Source: Akkermansia sp.
GTDB taxonomy: Bacteria > Verrucomicrobiota > Verrucomicrobiia > Verrucomicrobiales > Akkermansiaceae
Reading direction: 5' to 3'
Length of the DNA: 64,000 nt
Assembly: GCF_020860705.1 (NCBI RefSeq)
Contig: NZ_JAJBTT010000028.1
Span: forward strand, 1-64,000
Below, piece after piece: positions 25,415 to 33,549 of this stretch. The translations under genes were made by a program, and so were the position numbers. Every line of letters begins with the position of its first letter. The first letter of the stretch is position 1. The notes beneath the pieces were generated by a model that did no database searches, was not told the origin of the DNA, and saw only the letters and a program-made list of their open reading frames with translations.

Positions 25415-26230
25415 ATGATTATTGACACGCACTGCCATCTGGCCTCCGCGCAATTCGACCAATCCCGCCGGGAAGCCTACGTGCAACATGCCCGCCGGGA
25501 AGGTATCGACCGCATGATTACGCTGGGAGCCCGGAAAGATGACTGGGAGGAAAATGCAGCGTGGGCGCGCCAGTTTCCGGGTACGGTTTTTTGCGCGCTG
25601 GGCATCCATCCGGACGACGCCCATGATGCGCCGGAGGGCTGGGCGGACCAGCTTTTCCTGAAAGCGCAGGACTTTCCGCTGGCCGCCATCGGGGAAACAG
25701 GGCTGGATTACTTCCACGGAGCCCCTGAAGGCTGGGAGGCTGAAAGCTTTCACCGCCTTCAGCAGGATTTGCTGGAACAGCATTTTGACCTGGCGGCGCG
25801 CCTGGGCCTCAACATCGTCCTGCACACGCGGGACCGGAAAGGCTCCGGAAGCTTTGAAGACGCCGTGGCGATTGCCCGGAACCATGCGGGCCGCGTGCGT
25901 CCCGTATTCCACTGCTTTATCGGAGACACAGCCCAGGCGGCGCGCATCTTTGATGAACTGGACGGCATGGTTTCCTTCACCGGAGTAGCCACCTTTAAAA
26001 ACGCTCCCATAGTGGCGGAAACGGCGCGCTGGTGTCCGGAAGACCGCATCATGCTGGAAACGGACTCCCCCTACCTCAGTCCGGAACCTCTCCGGGGCCG
26101 CATGAACGAACCCGCCCACCTCATCCATACGGCCCGTTTCATTGCCGCTTCCCGGGGGATGGAACTGGAACACCTGGCCCGCGTAACGACGCGGAATGCG
26201 GAGACCTTTTACAATCTGGGCCGGGGCTGA
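25415..26230 (+). CDS. TatD family metal-dependent hydrolase
   Basis: 271-residue cytoplasmic hydrolase of the TatD/YcfH type, known as metal-dependent DNases and D-aminoacyl hydrolases. The start MIIDTHCHLAS supplies the first His-x-His metal pair. GETGLDYFHG holds a conserved Glu, HTRD and FHCFIGD further His ligands, and METDSPYLSPEP-like LETDSPYL the final Asp. The track ORF begins 210 codons earlier in a reading frame antisense to the LpxR-like gene; the family always starts near this motif, so 25415 is the start. Divergent from the LpxR-like gene. Confidence 0.93.
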   Translation: MIIDTHCHLASAQFDQSRREAYVQHARREGIDRMITLGARKDDWEENAAWARQFPGTVFCALGIHPDDAHDAPEGWADQLFLKAQDFPLAAIGETGLDYFHGAPEGWEAESFHRLQQDLLEQHFDLAARLGLNIVLHTRDRKGSGSFEDAVAIARNHAGRVRPVFHCFIGDTAQAARIFDELDGMVSFTGVATFKNAPIVAETARWCPEDRIMLETDSPYLSPEPLRGRMNEPAHLIHTARFIAASRGMELEHLARVTTRNAETFYNLGRG

Positions 26231-26284
26231 AAAAAAATCCTGACAATCCGCGCTAGCGCCTTGAATCCGAAACCATAAATTAGT

Positions 26285-26779
26285 ATGAACAAGGCACACA
26301 TGAAAGCGCCATTCATTTTAACCTGTGCCTGCGCTGCCGCGCTGGTGCTTCCACTCTCTTCCTGCTCCACCCAGAATTCTTCCACAGCCGGTTATGACAC
26401 TGCAGAACCGGCCAGCGGCGAAATCCCGCCGTGGATCGCGGAAAGTTCCGATCCCGCCTATGAATCCGGCCATTACAGCCCGGTGAAGAGCTCTTCCGAC
26501 TACGCCTACAACCCCCCGGCCAAACCCTCCGTCAACAAGTCCACCACGAAGAAGACCACGGCCGGCAGCAGCAAATCCTCCCGCAACACGAACGCCAAAA
26601 AGAGCACTGCGCGCAAATCCGCTCCCAAGGCACGCACCTACACCGTGAAGAAGGGCGACACGCTGGGGGCCATTGCCCGCAGGAACGGCACTTCCGTCAA
26701 AGCGCTCAAGAGGGCCAACGGACTCAAGTCTGATATGATCCATATCAACCAGAAACTGACTATTCCCCGTTCCAAGTAA
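26285..26779 (+). CDS. LysM-domain lipoprotein
   Basis: 164-residue exported protein. The N-terminal hydrophobic stretch ends in the lipobox LSSCST, so Cys27 or thereabouts would be lipidated. A Ser/Thr/Lys-rich linker (TKKTTAGSSKSSRNTNAKKS) leads to one C-terminal LysM domain (TYTVKKGDTLGAIARRNGTS to INQKLTIPRSK). LysM binds peptidoglycan, so the protein probably tethers the envelope to the wall. It is followed by an L,D-transpeptidase gene 30 bases on, which suggests a shared cell-wall role. Confidence 0.88.
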   Translation: MNKAHMKAPFILTCACAAALVLPLSSCSTQNSSTAGYDTAEPASGEIPPWIAESSDPAYESGHYSPVKSSSDYAYNPPAKPSVNKSTTKKTTAGSSKSSRNTNAKKSTARKSAPKARTYTVKKGDTLGAIARRNGTSVKALKRANGLKSDMIHINQKLTIPRSK

Positions 26780-26809
26780 TCCGGGGTTCCCGCCCCGGCT
26801 TCATCGCTT

Positions 26810-27514
26810 ATGAAGCATCTTTTCCTTCTGGCCGTCCTCCCCGTGCTCCTCATGGGGTGGACGTCCTGTTCCCACTCCGGCAAGGGCCACGCGTCCCTGC
26901 CGGACCCGCGCGCCGTGGACAAATCCGTTCCGGAGTACAAAAACCCCTTCCATCCTTCCACGTATGCCCACTTTGTGGCCCGGAAGGACTACCGGAAAAC
27001 GTATGACGTGTACAAGGATGACGCCCTGCTGAACCGCAAGCCGAAAAAATCCCGCAAAATTTTCGTCTGCCTGGATGAACAGCGGGGCCAGTACCTGGTG
27101 GACGGCCTGGTAGCCATGGACTTTCCCCTCTCCTCCGGCGTCAAGGCCTACCCGACCAAGACAGGAGACTATACTGTCATTTCCAAAAAGGAAGACCACG
27201 CCTCCAATCTTTACGGCAAGATGTATGATGCCGAAGGCAAATGCATCAACTACAATGCGGAATCCACGGATCCCGTTCCGGAAGGCGGCCGTTTTGACGG
27301 GTCCCCCATGCCCTACTGGCAGCGGCTTACCAACGCGGGCCTGGGCCTGCACGTGGGGAAGGTGCGGCGCCACCCTATCTCCCATGGATGCATCCGCCTG
27401 CCGCGGAACGTCGCGGAAATTCTCTACAAGCAAACCAGCGTAGGAACGCCCGTCACCATCCAGCGGACTCCTCTGCCCGTACCGGAAGCTCAGAAAGCGC
27501 CTGCCGTGCAGTAA
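26810..27514 (+). CDS. L,D-transpeptidase lipoprotein (YkuD family)
   Basis: 234-residue envelope enzyme that forms 3-3 peptidoglycan cross-links or attaches proteins to the wall. The N-terminus is a lipoprotein-type signal (VLLMGWTSCSHSG). The YkuD domain (about 80-222) contains the catalytic pattern HVGKVRRHPISHGCIRLPR with the nucleophilic Cys. It lies 30 bases downstream of the LysM lipoprotein gene and is closed by a good terminator, so the two form a small wall-modification operon. Confidence 0.92.
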   Translation: MKHLFLLAVLPVLLMGWTSCSHSGKGHASLPDPRAVDKSVPEYKNPFHPSTYAHFVARKDYRKTYDVYKDDALLNRKPKKSRKIFVCLDEQRGQYLVDGLVAMDFPLSSGVKAYPTKTGDYTVISKKEDHASNLYGKMYDAEGKCINYNAESTDPVPEGGRFDGSPMPYWQRLTNAGLGLHVGKVRRHPISHGCIRLPRNVAEILYKQTSVGTPVTIQRTPLPVPEAQKAPAVQ

Positions 27515-27575
27515 CAGGGCTCCGGGACTCACAACAACCTGCCGGAAAACACTCTGTTTTCCTCGCAATCCACTT

Positions 27576-27607
27576 CAAAAAGGACTGCCCGAAAGGCAGC
27601 CCTTTTT
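27576..27607 (+). terminator. Rho-independent terminator
   Basis: AAAAAGGACTGCC, loop CGAAA, GGCAGCCCTTTTT. It closes the LysM and L,D-transpeptidase operon. Confidence 0.85.
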
Positions 27608-27764
27608 CTATGCCATCCCCTCCTTCCAGAGGCATCAACAGGATAAATTTCAGGAAATAAAAAACCCCGCAAATGATCGCCTGCCGGAGAAGGTACTTGT
27701 ATATCTCCATCCGGATTTCCTTACCCGCTGACGGAAATCCCAATGAATGCTTCCGTCTTCCCCG

Positions 27765-28589
27765 TCAATCTGCCACGCCTCCGTAACTCCACAAGAAATA
27801 AATCATTCCTTCCCGCCAATGTCCCAAACGCATCCAGTTCATATCCAGCAAGTGGTTTCCCAGATAAAAGGAAGGCGGAGAGCCATCCACCGGTTCTTCC
27901 ACCCGGGAAACGCGGTATCCGGCCTGATTCAATTCGGCCGGTTGGCCGTTCCGGTCAAAAAAGGAAGCGACTATGTTGCCCGGCTTTTTTTGATAAAGAA
28001 TGCCGGCTACCCCACACGGCAGGCTGCACCGCCCTCCTTCCTTATTCAGGAAAAACATGACCGCTTCACGGGAACCGGCCGCCTGTCTGACCACCACTGC
28101 CGCCACTTCCCATTCATTATCGGCTGGGTTCCATCGTTCATCCCGCCACTGAAAACATGAAAATAGGGTTTGTCCAATTTTCAGCCTTTGGCTGATAAAA
28201 ATGGCGGCATCACGCCCCCCTCCAATGACAAACCCGGGCAGGACAACACCTGTCTGCGGATCGAACTGCATAACCCCGCACGCATGCCCTTCCAGGCCAT
28301 TTTGTTTGAATTCTGTTTCTCCCAGCGTTTTAAGACTGCTGTTCCACACAGCGCCCCTGTCCCTGTAATAGGGCATCTGCATGATGCCCGCGGCTTCATC
28401 CTCACTGATATCCTGATTTTCTTCCACGATCTCACGCAGGCCCGCGCCAAAGCCATCATCCAGTACCTGGTCCACTACTTCAGCAGCCTGCTTGGACTTC
28501 TCCATACCCTCCTGCGCCTGACACAGGTTCATAAAAACCATACTGCATGAAATAATGCATTTCACGCAGTCCATGGCTAGTTTTTTCAT
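27765..28589 (-). CDS. Secreted protein of unknown function
   Basis: 274 residues, not recognised. An N-terminal signal-like segment (CVKCIISCSMVFMNLCQAQ) is followed by an acidic helix (EVVDQVLDDGFGAGLREIVE) and a soluble domain with VMQFDPQTGVVLPGFVIGGG and WRDERWNPADNEWEVAAVV. No catalytic signature was identified. It stands alone on the minus strand, convergent with the transpeptidase operon, and its base composition is slightly more AT-rich than that of its neighbours. Confidence 0.65.
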   Translation of the reverse strand: MKKLAMDCVKCIISCSMVFMNLCQAQEGMEKSKQAAEVVDQVLDDGFGAGLREIVEENQDISEDEAAGIMQMPYYRDRGAVWNSSLKTLGETEFKQNGLEGHACGVMQFDPQTGVVLPGFVIGGGRDAAIFISQRLKIGQTLFSCFQWRDERWNPADNEWEVAAVVVRQAAGSREAVMFFLNKEGGRCSLPCGVAGILYQKKPGNIVASFFDRNGQPAELNQAGYRVSRVEEPVDGSPPSFYLGNHLLDMNWMRLGHWREGMIYFLWSYGGVAD

Positions 28590-28964
28590 CTTTAATCAAA
28601 CAATGAGATAAAACCTTATCAAGGAATAGGATAATACAGTTTTCCCTCACCTACACAAGTTATTTATCACGATACTTTCCTGATCAGAAACCTGTTCCAA
28701 TATATTGTCCCTTTGATCGTCCCCTGTGTCTGCTTCCGTAAAATTCATGATTTTATCGACGTTTTTTATTCATTCATTTGCGCCTTTTTCCCTCTCCGGA
28801 GTTTGTCCTTCCCCCCCGCTGAAATGAAAAACAGTAAATTCTTCCTCAAGCAGGGCATCCCTTAAAAACCAGGTCTTCAGACAAGCGCCCGGAATGGCGG
28901 AAAGTACCGGAACGCGGGAAGAGAAAGATTTGCCTCTTTTTCTCCCACGCCTTACAATTCCGCC
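28590..28964. other. AT-rich intergenic region
   Basis: 375 bases between divergent genes. The left part is AT-rich and probably holds both promoters. No RNA gene, repeat or convincing small ORF was seen. Confidence 0.4.
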
Positions 28965-30023
28965 ATGCCTGTATCTCCGGCACGCATTCTGGAAGACTTG
29001 TCCCCCTTTTACCGGCAGAAGGAATTTCCCGTGCTTCTGCATCAGTGCCGCACCTGGGCTGAAAGCCGTCCCCTGGAAGGCTGCCGCGTGATTGACGCCT
29101 CCCCCGTGTTCCGGAATACCTGCGCCAAATACGCCGCGTTGCTGGCGGCAGGCGCGGATTTAACGGTAGCGGTTTCTCCGGTGATGCCCTATAACCCGGA
29201 AACCGTTACTCTGCTGGGCCAATACGGAATTCCTGTAGTGAATGCGCCACAGGCGGATGCTCCCTATGATGTCGTGATGGATTGCGCCGGAGCGCTCAGC
29301 CACGTTCCCAGCCGCTACGGGTATGTGGAATTGACCCGGTCAGGGGCGGAACATTACGCCCGCTGCACACAGCCCGTGTGGATGGTGGACACCGGGAAAA
29401 TCAAGCAGATAGAAACCTGCCTGGGAACCGGAGAAAGTTTTTTCCGCGCCTTGGAAGCGCTGGGAACGGAGAACGGACAGGGACAGACGCTCGTAGTCAT
29501 CGGGTATGGAAAAGTGGGCCATGGAATCGTTCTTCACGCCCTCAGCCGGGGATGGAATGTCATCGTGGCGGATGTGGAGGAAAAACCTCTTCCCGCATCT
29601 TCTGTCTCCTTCGTGCGTGCCACGGATGTAAAAGCTCTCAGCAACGCTGTCAGTAATGCCTTCTGCGCCGTCACGGCTACGGGCAGACGGCATGCCCTGT
29701 CAGGGTTGATTGATCCGACCGCTGTTCTCTCTTCCGGAGTTCTGCTTGCCAATATGGGCGTGGAAGACGAATGGGGACCGGGAATTCCGAAGGAACGCAT
29801 CCTGAATGAAGGCAGGCCCCTGAATTTCATCCTGCCGGACCCGACGCAAATGTGCTATATAGATCCTCCACTGGCTCTTCACAATCAAGGCGCTGTGGAA
29901 ATAGCCGCAGGCCGGGCCAGACCGGGCCTGTTTTCTCCACCGCAAGAAATGGAAAAAGCCTTTCTTGCCCTGATCCGCTCCCGCGGCTCCGTGCCGCCTG
30001 AAATGCTGGACCACCTTTCCTGA
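28965..30023 (+). CDS. Short S-adenosylhomocysteine-hydrolase-like NAD-binding protein
   Basis: 352-residue cytoplasmic protein. The centre has a Rossmann segment like that of SAHH (VIGYGKVGHGIVLHALSRGW followed by the acidic VIVADVEEK), then LANMGVEDEWGP and a C-terminal stretch LNFILPDPTQMCYIDPPLAL resembling the SAHH end. Authentic SAHH is about 430-470 residues and has a longer substrate domain, so this is a reduced relative whose substrate is uncertain. No methionine-cycle gene is next to it; a small membrane-protein gene follows after 98 bases. The annotation 'adenosylhomocysteinase' would overstate what is seen. Confidence 0.7.
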   Translation: MPVSPARILEDLSPFYRQKEFPVLLHQCRTWAESRPLEGCRVIDASPVFRNTCAKYAALLAAGADLTVAVSPVMPYNPETVTLLGQYGIPVVNAPQADAPYDVVMDCAGALSHVPSRYGYVELTRSGAEHYARCTQPVWMVDTGKIKQIETCLGTGESFFRALEALGTENGQGQTLVVIGYGKVGHGIVLHALSRGWNVIVADVEEKPLPASSVSFVRATDVKALSNAVSNAFCAVTATGRRHALSGLIDPTAVLSSGVLLANMGVEDEWGPGIPKERILNEGRPLNFILPDPTQMCYIDPPLALHNQGAVEIAAGRARPGLFSPPQEMEKAFLALIRSRGSVPPEMLDHLS

Positions 30024-30121
30024 CTTATCCTCTTGTCTCTGCAGGAATAAAAGAGTATCGTACAGAGTACGGCTGGAAACTCCGTGTCCTCCGGCCCAAC
30101 GCTTCACTGACTTCGCAACTC

Positions 30122-30562
30122 ATGAATATTTATTATTCCTATCGCAGCTACCGGCCGGGAGGAAAACTCCTCGGCACCTTGGGATGCGGCCTGGCCTGGG
30201 CTCTCTTCGGGTCCGGATGGTGGAGTTTTCTTCTCGGCGCTCTTGTGCTGTTCCTGTGGCTTCCAGTTTTACTGGGCAGGCCCTATTTCCTGACAGTCAC
30301 GTCCTCCTCCATTTCCTGGGGAAACAGCATTTCACGCCGGGAAATTCCCTGGGAACTGATTGAACGCATAGGATGTACGCCTGACCATGAAGCCGAACCC
30401 GGACTGATGATTGAATTAAAAGACGGCCATATCCTGGATGTGGAATCCGCCTGTTTCAGTTCTCTGCCTCCCGTCCGGCAAGCCATACTTCAAGCCTCAG
30501 GCTCCTATCCCTTCCACATTGCTCCGGATTTGTTTGCCGCTCCGGGACTGTTGAGTGAATGA
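30122..30562 (+). CDS. Small membrane protein, unknown function
   Basis: 146 residues. Two closely spaced hydrophobic helices (LLGTLGCGLAWALFGSGWWS and FLLGALVLFLWLPVLLG) are followed by a soluble C-terminal domain of about 95 residues (FLTVTSSSISWGNSISRREI, ELIERIGCTP) resembling the PH-like domains attached to paired helices in many small bacterial proteins. Function unknown. Possibly co-transcribed with the SAHH-like gene. Confidence 0.65.
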   Translation: MNIYYSYRSYRPGGKLLGTLGCGLAWALFGSGWWSFLLGALVLFLWLPVLLGRPYFLTVTSSSISWGNSISRREIPWELIERIGCTPDHEAEPGLMIELKDGHILDVESACFSSLPPVRQAILQASGSYPFHIAPDLFAAPGLLSE

Positions 30563-30754
30563 TACGGTTTGGAACCGTTACGTTTTCTGCTGCTCCGCCT
30601 ATCCTCCCGGTCCCCCCCGCGTGTTTACCGGTATTGCAAAGATTCCACCGTTGTTTCTCCGGTGCTTCATGAATTTGCACGCGGTCTTTTCAAATTTGGA
30701 AGGCCAGTCGTTCCAGGTATTGTTCCAAGTATTTCCGGACGGTGGAAAATGAAA

Positions 30755-30785
30755 AATGTTCCACGTAGAACATTAATGTGAATAA
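30755..30785. other. parS-like site with adjacent DnaA box
   Basis: TGTTCCACGTAGAACA (30757-30772) differs at one base from the palindrome TGTTCCACGTGGAACA, a known form of the ParB-binding parS site. Four bases later comes TGTGAATAA (30777-30785), a perfect DnaA box on the minus strand. It lies in the intergenic region downstream of dnaN. Confidence 0.55.
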
Positions 30786-30814
30786 CATTCGCAGCATCTT
30801 CATGGTCAACTTAT

Positions 30815-30846
30815 AAAAAACAGGCGCCATGCTGCCATGGCGCCTG
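30815..30846 (-). terminator. Terminator of dnaN
   Basis: CAGGCGCCATG, loop of four, CATGGCGCCTG. Followed by TTTTTT when read on the minus strand. It lies 34 bases past the dnaN stop. Confidence 0.9.
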
Positions 30847-30879
30847 TTTCTCGTATGAACGATGTTGTACCAGTCAAAA

Positions 30880-31980
30880 TCAGTTGGGAGATCTCATCGG
30901 CATGAGCACATACAGGAACTCATCTCCGATCTTCAAGACGCCCGGGCTCATTTCATCAATGAGGTTCAGCGTAATAACCGTATCCCCGGCCATCGTCTTC
31001 AGGGGGGCCATGAAGAAATCCGGATTAAAGGAAATGGAAAGCGGTCTTCCGGCATAAGTGATCGTCATGGATTCATGGGCTTCACCCACGCCTTCCGCGC
31101 TGGAAGCTACTTCCAATTCGTTTTCACGGAAGTTCAGCTTGATGTTCGTGCTCTTGTCCACGGAAAGGAGGGAAACGCGGCGCACGGTTTCCAGCAGTTC
31201 TCCGCAGGGAAGTTCGATGCTTTCCTTGCAGTCCGTCGGGATTACCTGGCGGTAGTTCGGGTAATTGCCGTCAATCAGCTTGCTGATCAGCAGCGTATCA
31301 TTGATTTCAAAAGCGGCCTGGTTGCGGGTGAAACGGATGGTGACGGTTCCCACTTCATCCAGCAGGCGACGGAGTTCACCAACGGCCTTCGTGGGCAGGA
31401 TGGCGTCCAGCTGCTGTTCTTCCGGGAATTCCAGGGCGGTTTCCGCCAGGGCCAGACGGCGGCCGTCTGTAGCCACCAGGGTCATTTTGCCGTTGCGGAA
31501 GGAAAGGGAAATGCCGTTCAGCACGTAGCGGGTCGTATCCGTGGAAATAGCGTATTCCGTGCGGCGGATACAGTCACGCAATACATTCTGGTCCACCTGG
31601 TACACGGTTGCCTGTTCAAAGGACGGCAATTCCGGGAATTCGTCCGCCGGAAGGCCATTCAGCTTGAACTGGGAGCGGCCGCATTCCACCGTGGCCTGGT
31701 TGCGCTGGCTGACGTCCACCTGGACTTCAGCCTCGGGAAGTTCACTGATGATGCTCACCAGCTTTTTGGCAGGAAGAGTCACGGTACCCTCGCGCAGCAC
31801 ATTCGCGGGAACTACGCCGGTGATGCATACGTCAAGATCCGTAGCCGTAAAACGTACCTGGCCGTTTTCAGCTTCAATTTTAACATTGGAAAGAATGGGC
31901 AGTGTCGTCTTGGAAGACACCACGCTGGCCACCTGTCTCAGACCGTCGAGAAATACTTGTTTGGAAATGGTAAACTTCAT
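30880..31980 (-). CDS. dnaN: DNA polymerase III beta subunit (sliding clamp)
   Basis: Ring-shaped clamp that holds the replicative polymerase on DNA. The 366-residue length and three-fold clamp architecture are standard: MKFTISKQVFLDGLRQVASV at the N-terminus, LPILSNVKIEAENGQ, ATDLDVCI, and the family end LYVLMPMRSPN. Encoded alone, without dnaA or recF beside it. The nearby mnmG, holA, parS-like sites and DnaA boxes suggest an origin-proximal location. A hairpin with a T run ends it. Confidence 0.96.
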   Translation of the reverse strand: MKFTISKQVFLDGLRQVASVVSSKTTLPILSNVKIEAENGQVRFTATDLDVCITGVVPANVLREGTVTLPAKKLVSIISELPEAEVQVDVSQRNQATVECGRSQFKLNGLPADEFPELPSFEQATVYQVDQNVLRDCIRRTEYAISTDTTRYVLNGISLSFRNGKMTLVATDGRRLALAETALEFPEEQQLDAILPTKAVGELRRLLDEVGTVTIRFTRNQAAFEINDTLLISKLIDGNYPNYRQVIPTDCKESIELPCGELLETVRRVSLLSVDKSTNIKLNFRENELEVASSAEGVGEAHESMTITYAGRPLSISFNPDFFMAPLKTMAGDTVITLNLIDEMSPGVLKIGDEFLYVLMPMRSPN

Positions 31981-32441
31981 GTGTCTGTGCTTTTATCTGC
32001 CTCGCATCCTCTCACAAGTGTCTTCTGTGATTCAAGCCATTTCTCCGTCAAACCCTAATATTTGGCAGTATTTTTTTAAAAGTATACAATATATAGTGAC
32101 CAGCTGTTTCTCCGGGCATATCTTGCATGAAACGGTTTCTTCAAATTATTTAAGTATTCTTAAAAGTCCGTTTCCCCGCGAACAATTCCCGGTTGACAGC
32201 CTGCGCGGATTTCGAATCCGGGGTCAAATTATTTTTTTAAGAACAAGCCGGTTAACAAAAAGAAAGATAACGGAAAAATAAAAGCATGAAAGGAAACATA
32301 AACAGCACTTTTTCCGGATAGTGTATATATTCAATGAATTTGCCGTTTTCCGTAGAAAAAGGAACAGGGTCCGGATTCGAAATCAACTGCTTTTCAGCCA
32401 AGCTCCGGCTATTTTAAACAACAAAGACTTTTACAATTTCT
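31981..32441. other. AT-rich intergenic region upstream of dnaN
   Basis: 461 bases with no supported gene until the GTG of the small ORF at 32442. Contains probable dnaN promoter sequence near 32030-32110 and the inverted-repeat element 32208-32384 described separately. Confidence 0.5.
32208..32384. repeat. Element with 14-bp inverted-repeat ends
   Basis: GATTTCGAATCCGG (32208-32221) and its exact complement CCGGATTCGAAATC (32371-32384) flank 149 bases of AT-rich DNA. The ends closely resemble those of the element at 50483-50673, and both interiors contain TCAATGAATT 30-40 bases before the right end. It could be an invertible promoter or a small non-coding repeat; no recombinase gene is in the window. 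Confidence 0.5.
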
Positions 32442-32630
32442 GTGAAACGCTCATTCTTTATTTTGACTTTACTGGTTGCGTCAGGCATGGCCCATGCGGC
32501 CTTTTCCGTATTCCGGGACTTCCGTCCTGTAATTCATGCTCCCGTGAATACTTCCCCCGGCATGATCCAGGCGCCGGGCAGAACCACCCTGCCCGGCAAA
32601 ACAACGGTATTGGCGCCCAGGCGCACGTGA
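32442..32630 (+). CDS. Possible small secreted peptide or gene remnant
   Basis: GTG-start ORF of 62 residues with a convincing signal peptide (MKRSFFILTLLVASGMAHA) and a short Pro/Thr-rich remainder. Its last third overlaps the 3' end of the beta-helix gene on the other strand. It starts 58 bases after the right end of the inverted-repeat element. It could be a real small exported protein, a decayed gene start, or chance. Confidence 0.3.
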   Translation: MKRSFFILTLLVASGMAHAAFSVFRDFRPVIHAPVNTSPGMIQAPGRTTLPGKTTVLAPRRT

Positions 32631-33445
32631 TCTCCGATGACGGCTCCCAGCTTGGTCCTTCCGGTAGTTTCCAGCCTTCCACCCGCCATCATCCTGTGCT
32701 CCCCGCCGTCATGGCGGAAGTTGGAACACACCGTTCCGGCCCCGAAATTGACGTCGCTGCCAATGATGGAATCTCCCGCATAGCTCAGATGGGGAATAAA
32801 CGTTCCATCACCAACAATGCAATTTTTAAGTTCCACCCCCTGCCCCGCCACACAGCCGTTCCCCATGGAGACATACCCTCTTAAATGGCAATTGGGCCCT
32901 ATCCTGCATCCGTCTCCCACCCACACGGACCCTTCCACCACCACGCCGGGCATCACCACGGTGCCCCGCCCCACCCGGAGCGTCCCCAGGATGTGGACGC
33001 CCTCCCGCCCGGAAAAATCGTCTCCTTCCATTCCTTCCATTACTTTTTCCTGCCATGCCAGCAGATCCCAGGGATAAACAAGGCGCTCCACAGGCGCCTC
33101 CCGCTGCAGGAAAACGGGCGCGCGTCCCCTTCCCTGCCCTTTCCGCGCCAGCAAATGCCCTTCTCCGTTCCGTACCTCCCCTTCCTTTTCTTCACAGGAG
33201 GCCAGCCACGCGGCAGCCTGAGGTGAAAAATCATGCATGGACACTTCCGTTATCTCTTCCGCTTCCCCGGGAACGGGCTCCTCCGGACCGAAAACCGCTT
33301 CAAAGCCCGCTTCCCGGAGCCGGGAGGAACAATAGGCGGCTATGCTCGTTCCGGCCACGGAAAAGCCGTGGAAGGGCCTTTCAGGGCTTGTTGCGGGAAA
33401 AGTGAGATCCCTCTCCGGAATATAAATCAATCTGGCAACCCTCAT
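32534..33445 (-). CDS. GlmU-like left-handed beta-helix protein
   Basis: 303-residue protein. The C-terminal half is a hexapeptide-repeat beta helix (VHILGTLRVGRGTVVMPGVV, GCRIGPNCHLRGYVSMGNGC) with the GlmU-type segment HLSYAGDSIIGSDVNFGAGT, so it belongs with sugar-nucleotide transferases of the GlmU C-terminal type. The N-terminal 150 residues lack the usual nucleotidyltransferase signature (LAAGxGTRM), so uridylyl transfer is unlikely. It may be an acyltransferase or a putative sugar-nucleotide-processing protein of the GlmU-like family found in Bacteroidota and Verrucomicrobiota. Start chosen at the internal ATG MRVARLIYIPERDL. Confidence 0.75.
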   Translation of the reverse strand: MRVARLIYIPERDLTFPATSPERPFHGFSVAGTSIAAYCSSRLREAGFEAVFGPEEPVPGEAEEITEVSMHDFSPQAAAWLASCEEKEGEVRNGEGHLLARKGQGRGRAPVFLQREAPVERLVYPWDLLAWQEKVMEGMEGDDFSGREGVHILGTLRVGRGTVVMPGVVVEGSVWVGDGCRIGPNCHLRGYVSMGNGCVAGQGVELKNCIVGDGTFIPHLSYAGDSIIGSDVNFGAGTVCSNFRHDGGEHRMMAGGRLETTGRTKLGAVIGDHVRLGANTVVLPGRVVLPGAWIMPGEVFTGA

Positions 33446-33549
33446 GAACAGATGATATGATTTCCTGCGATGCTTCTGCAAGACGGAACATGCGGCTCCC
33501 CTCCGCAGTTCCGTACATCAATAACCCTGTGAAAGGACGGGTTAATTAA

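Noticed and set aside
32200-32225. tRNA T-arm look-alike (GATTTCGAATCC)
   Set aside because: No acceptor stem, anticodon arm or CCA partner could be paired around it; better explained by the inverted repeat with 32371-32384.
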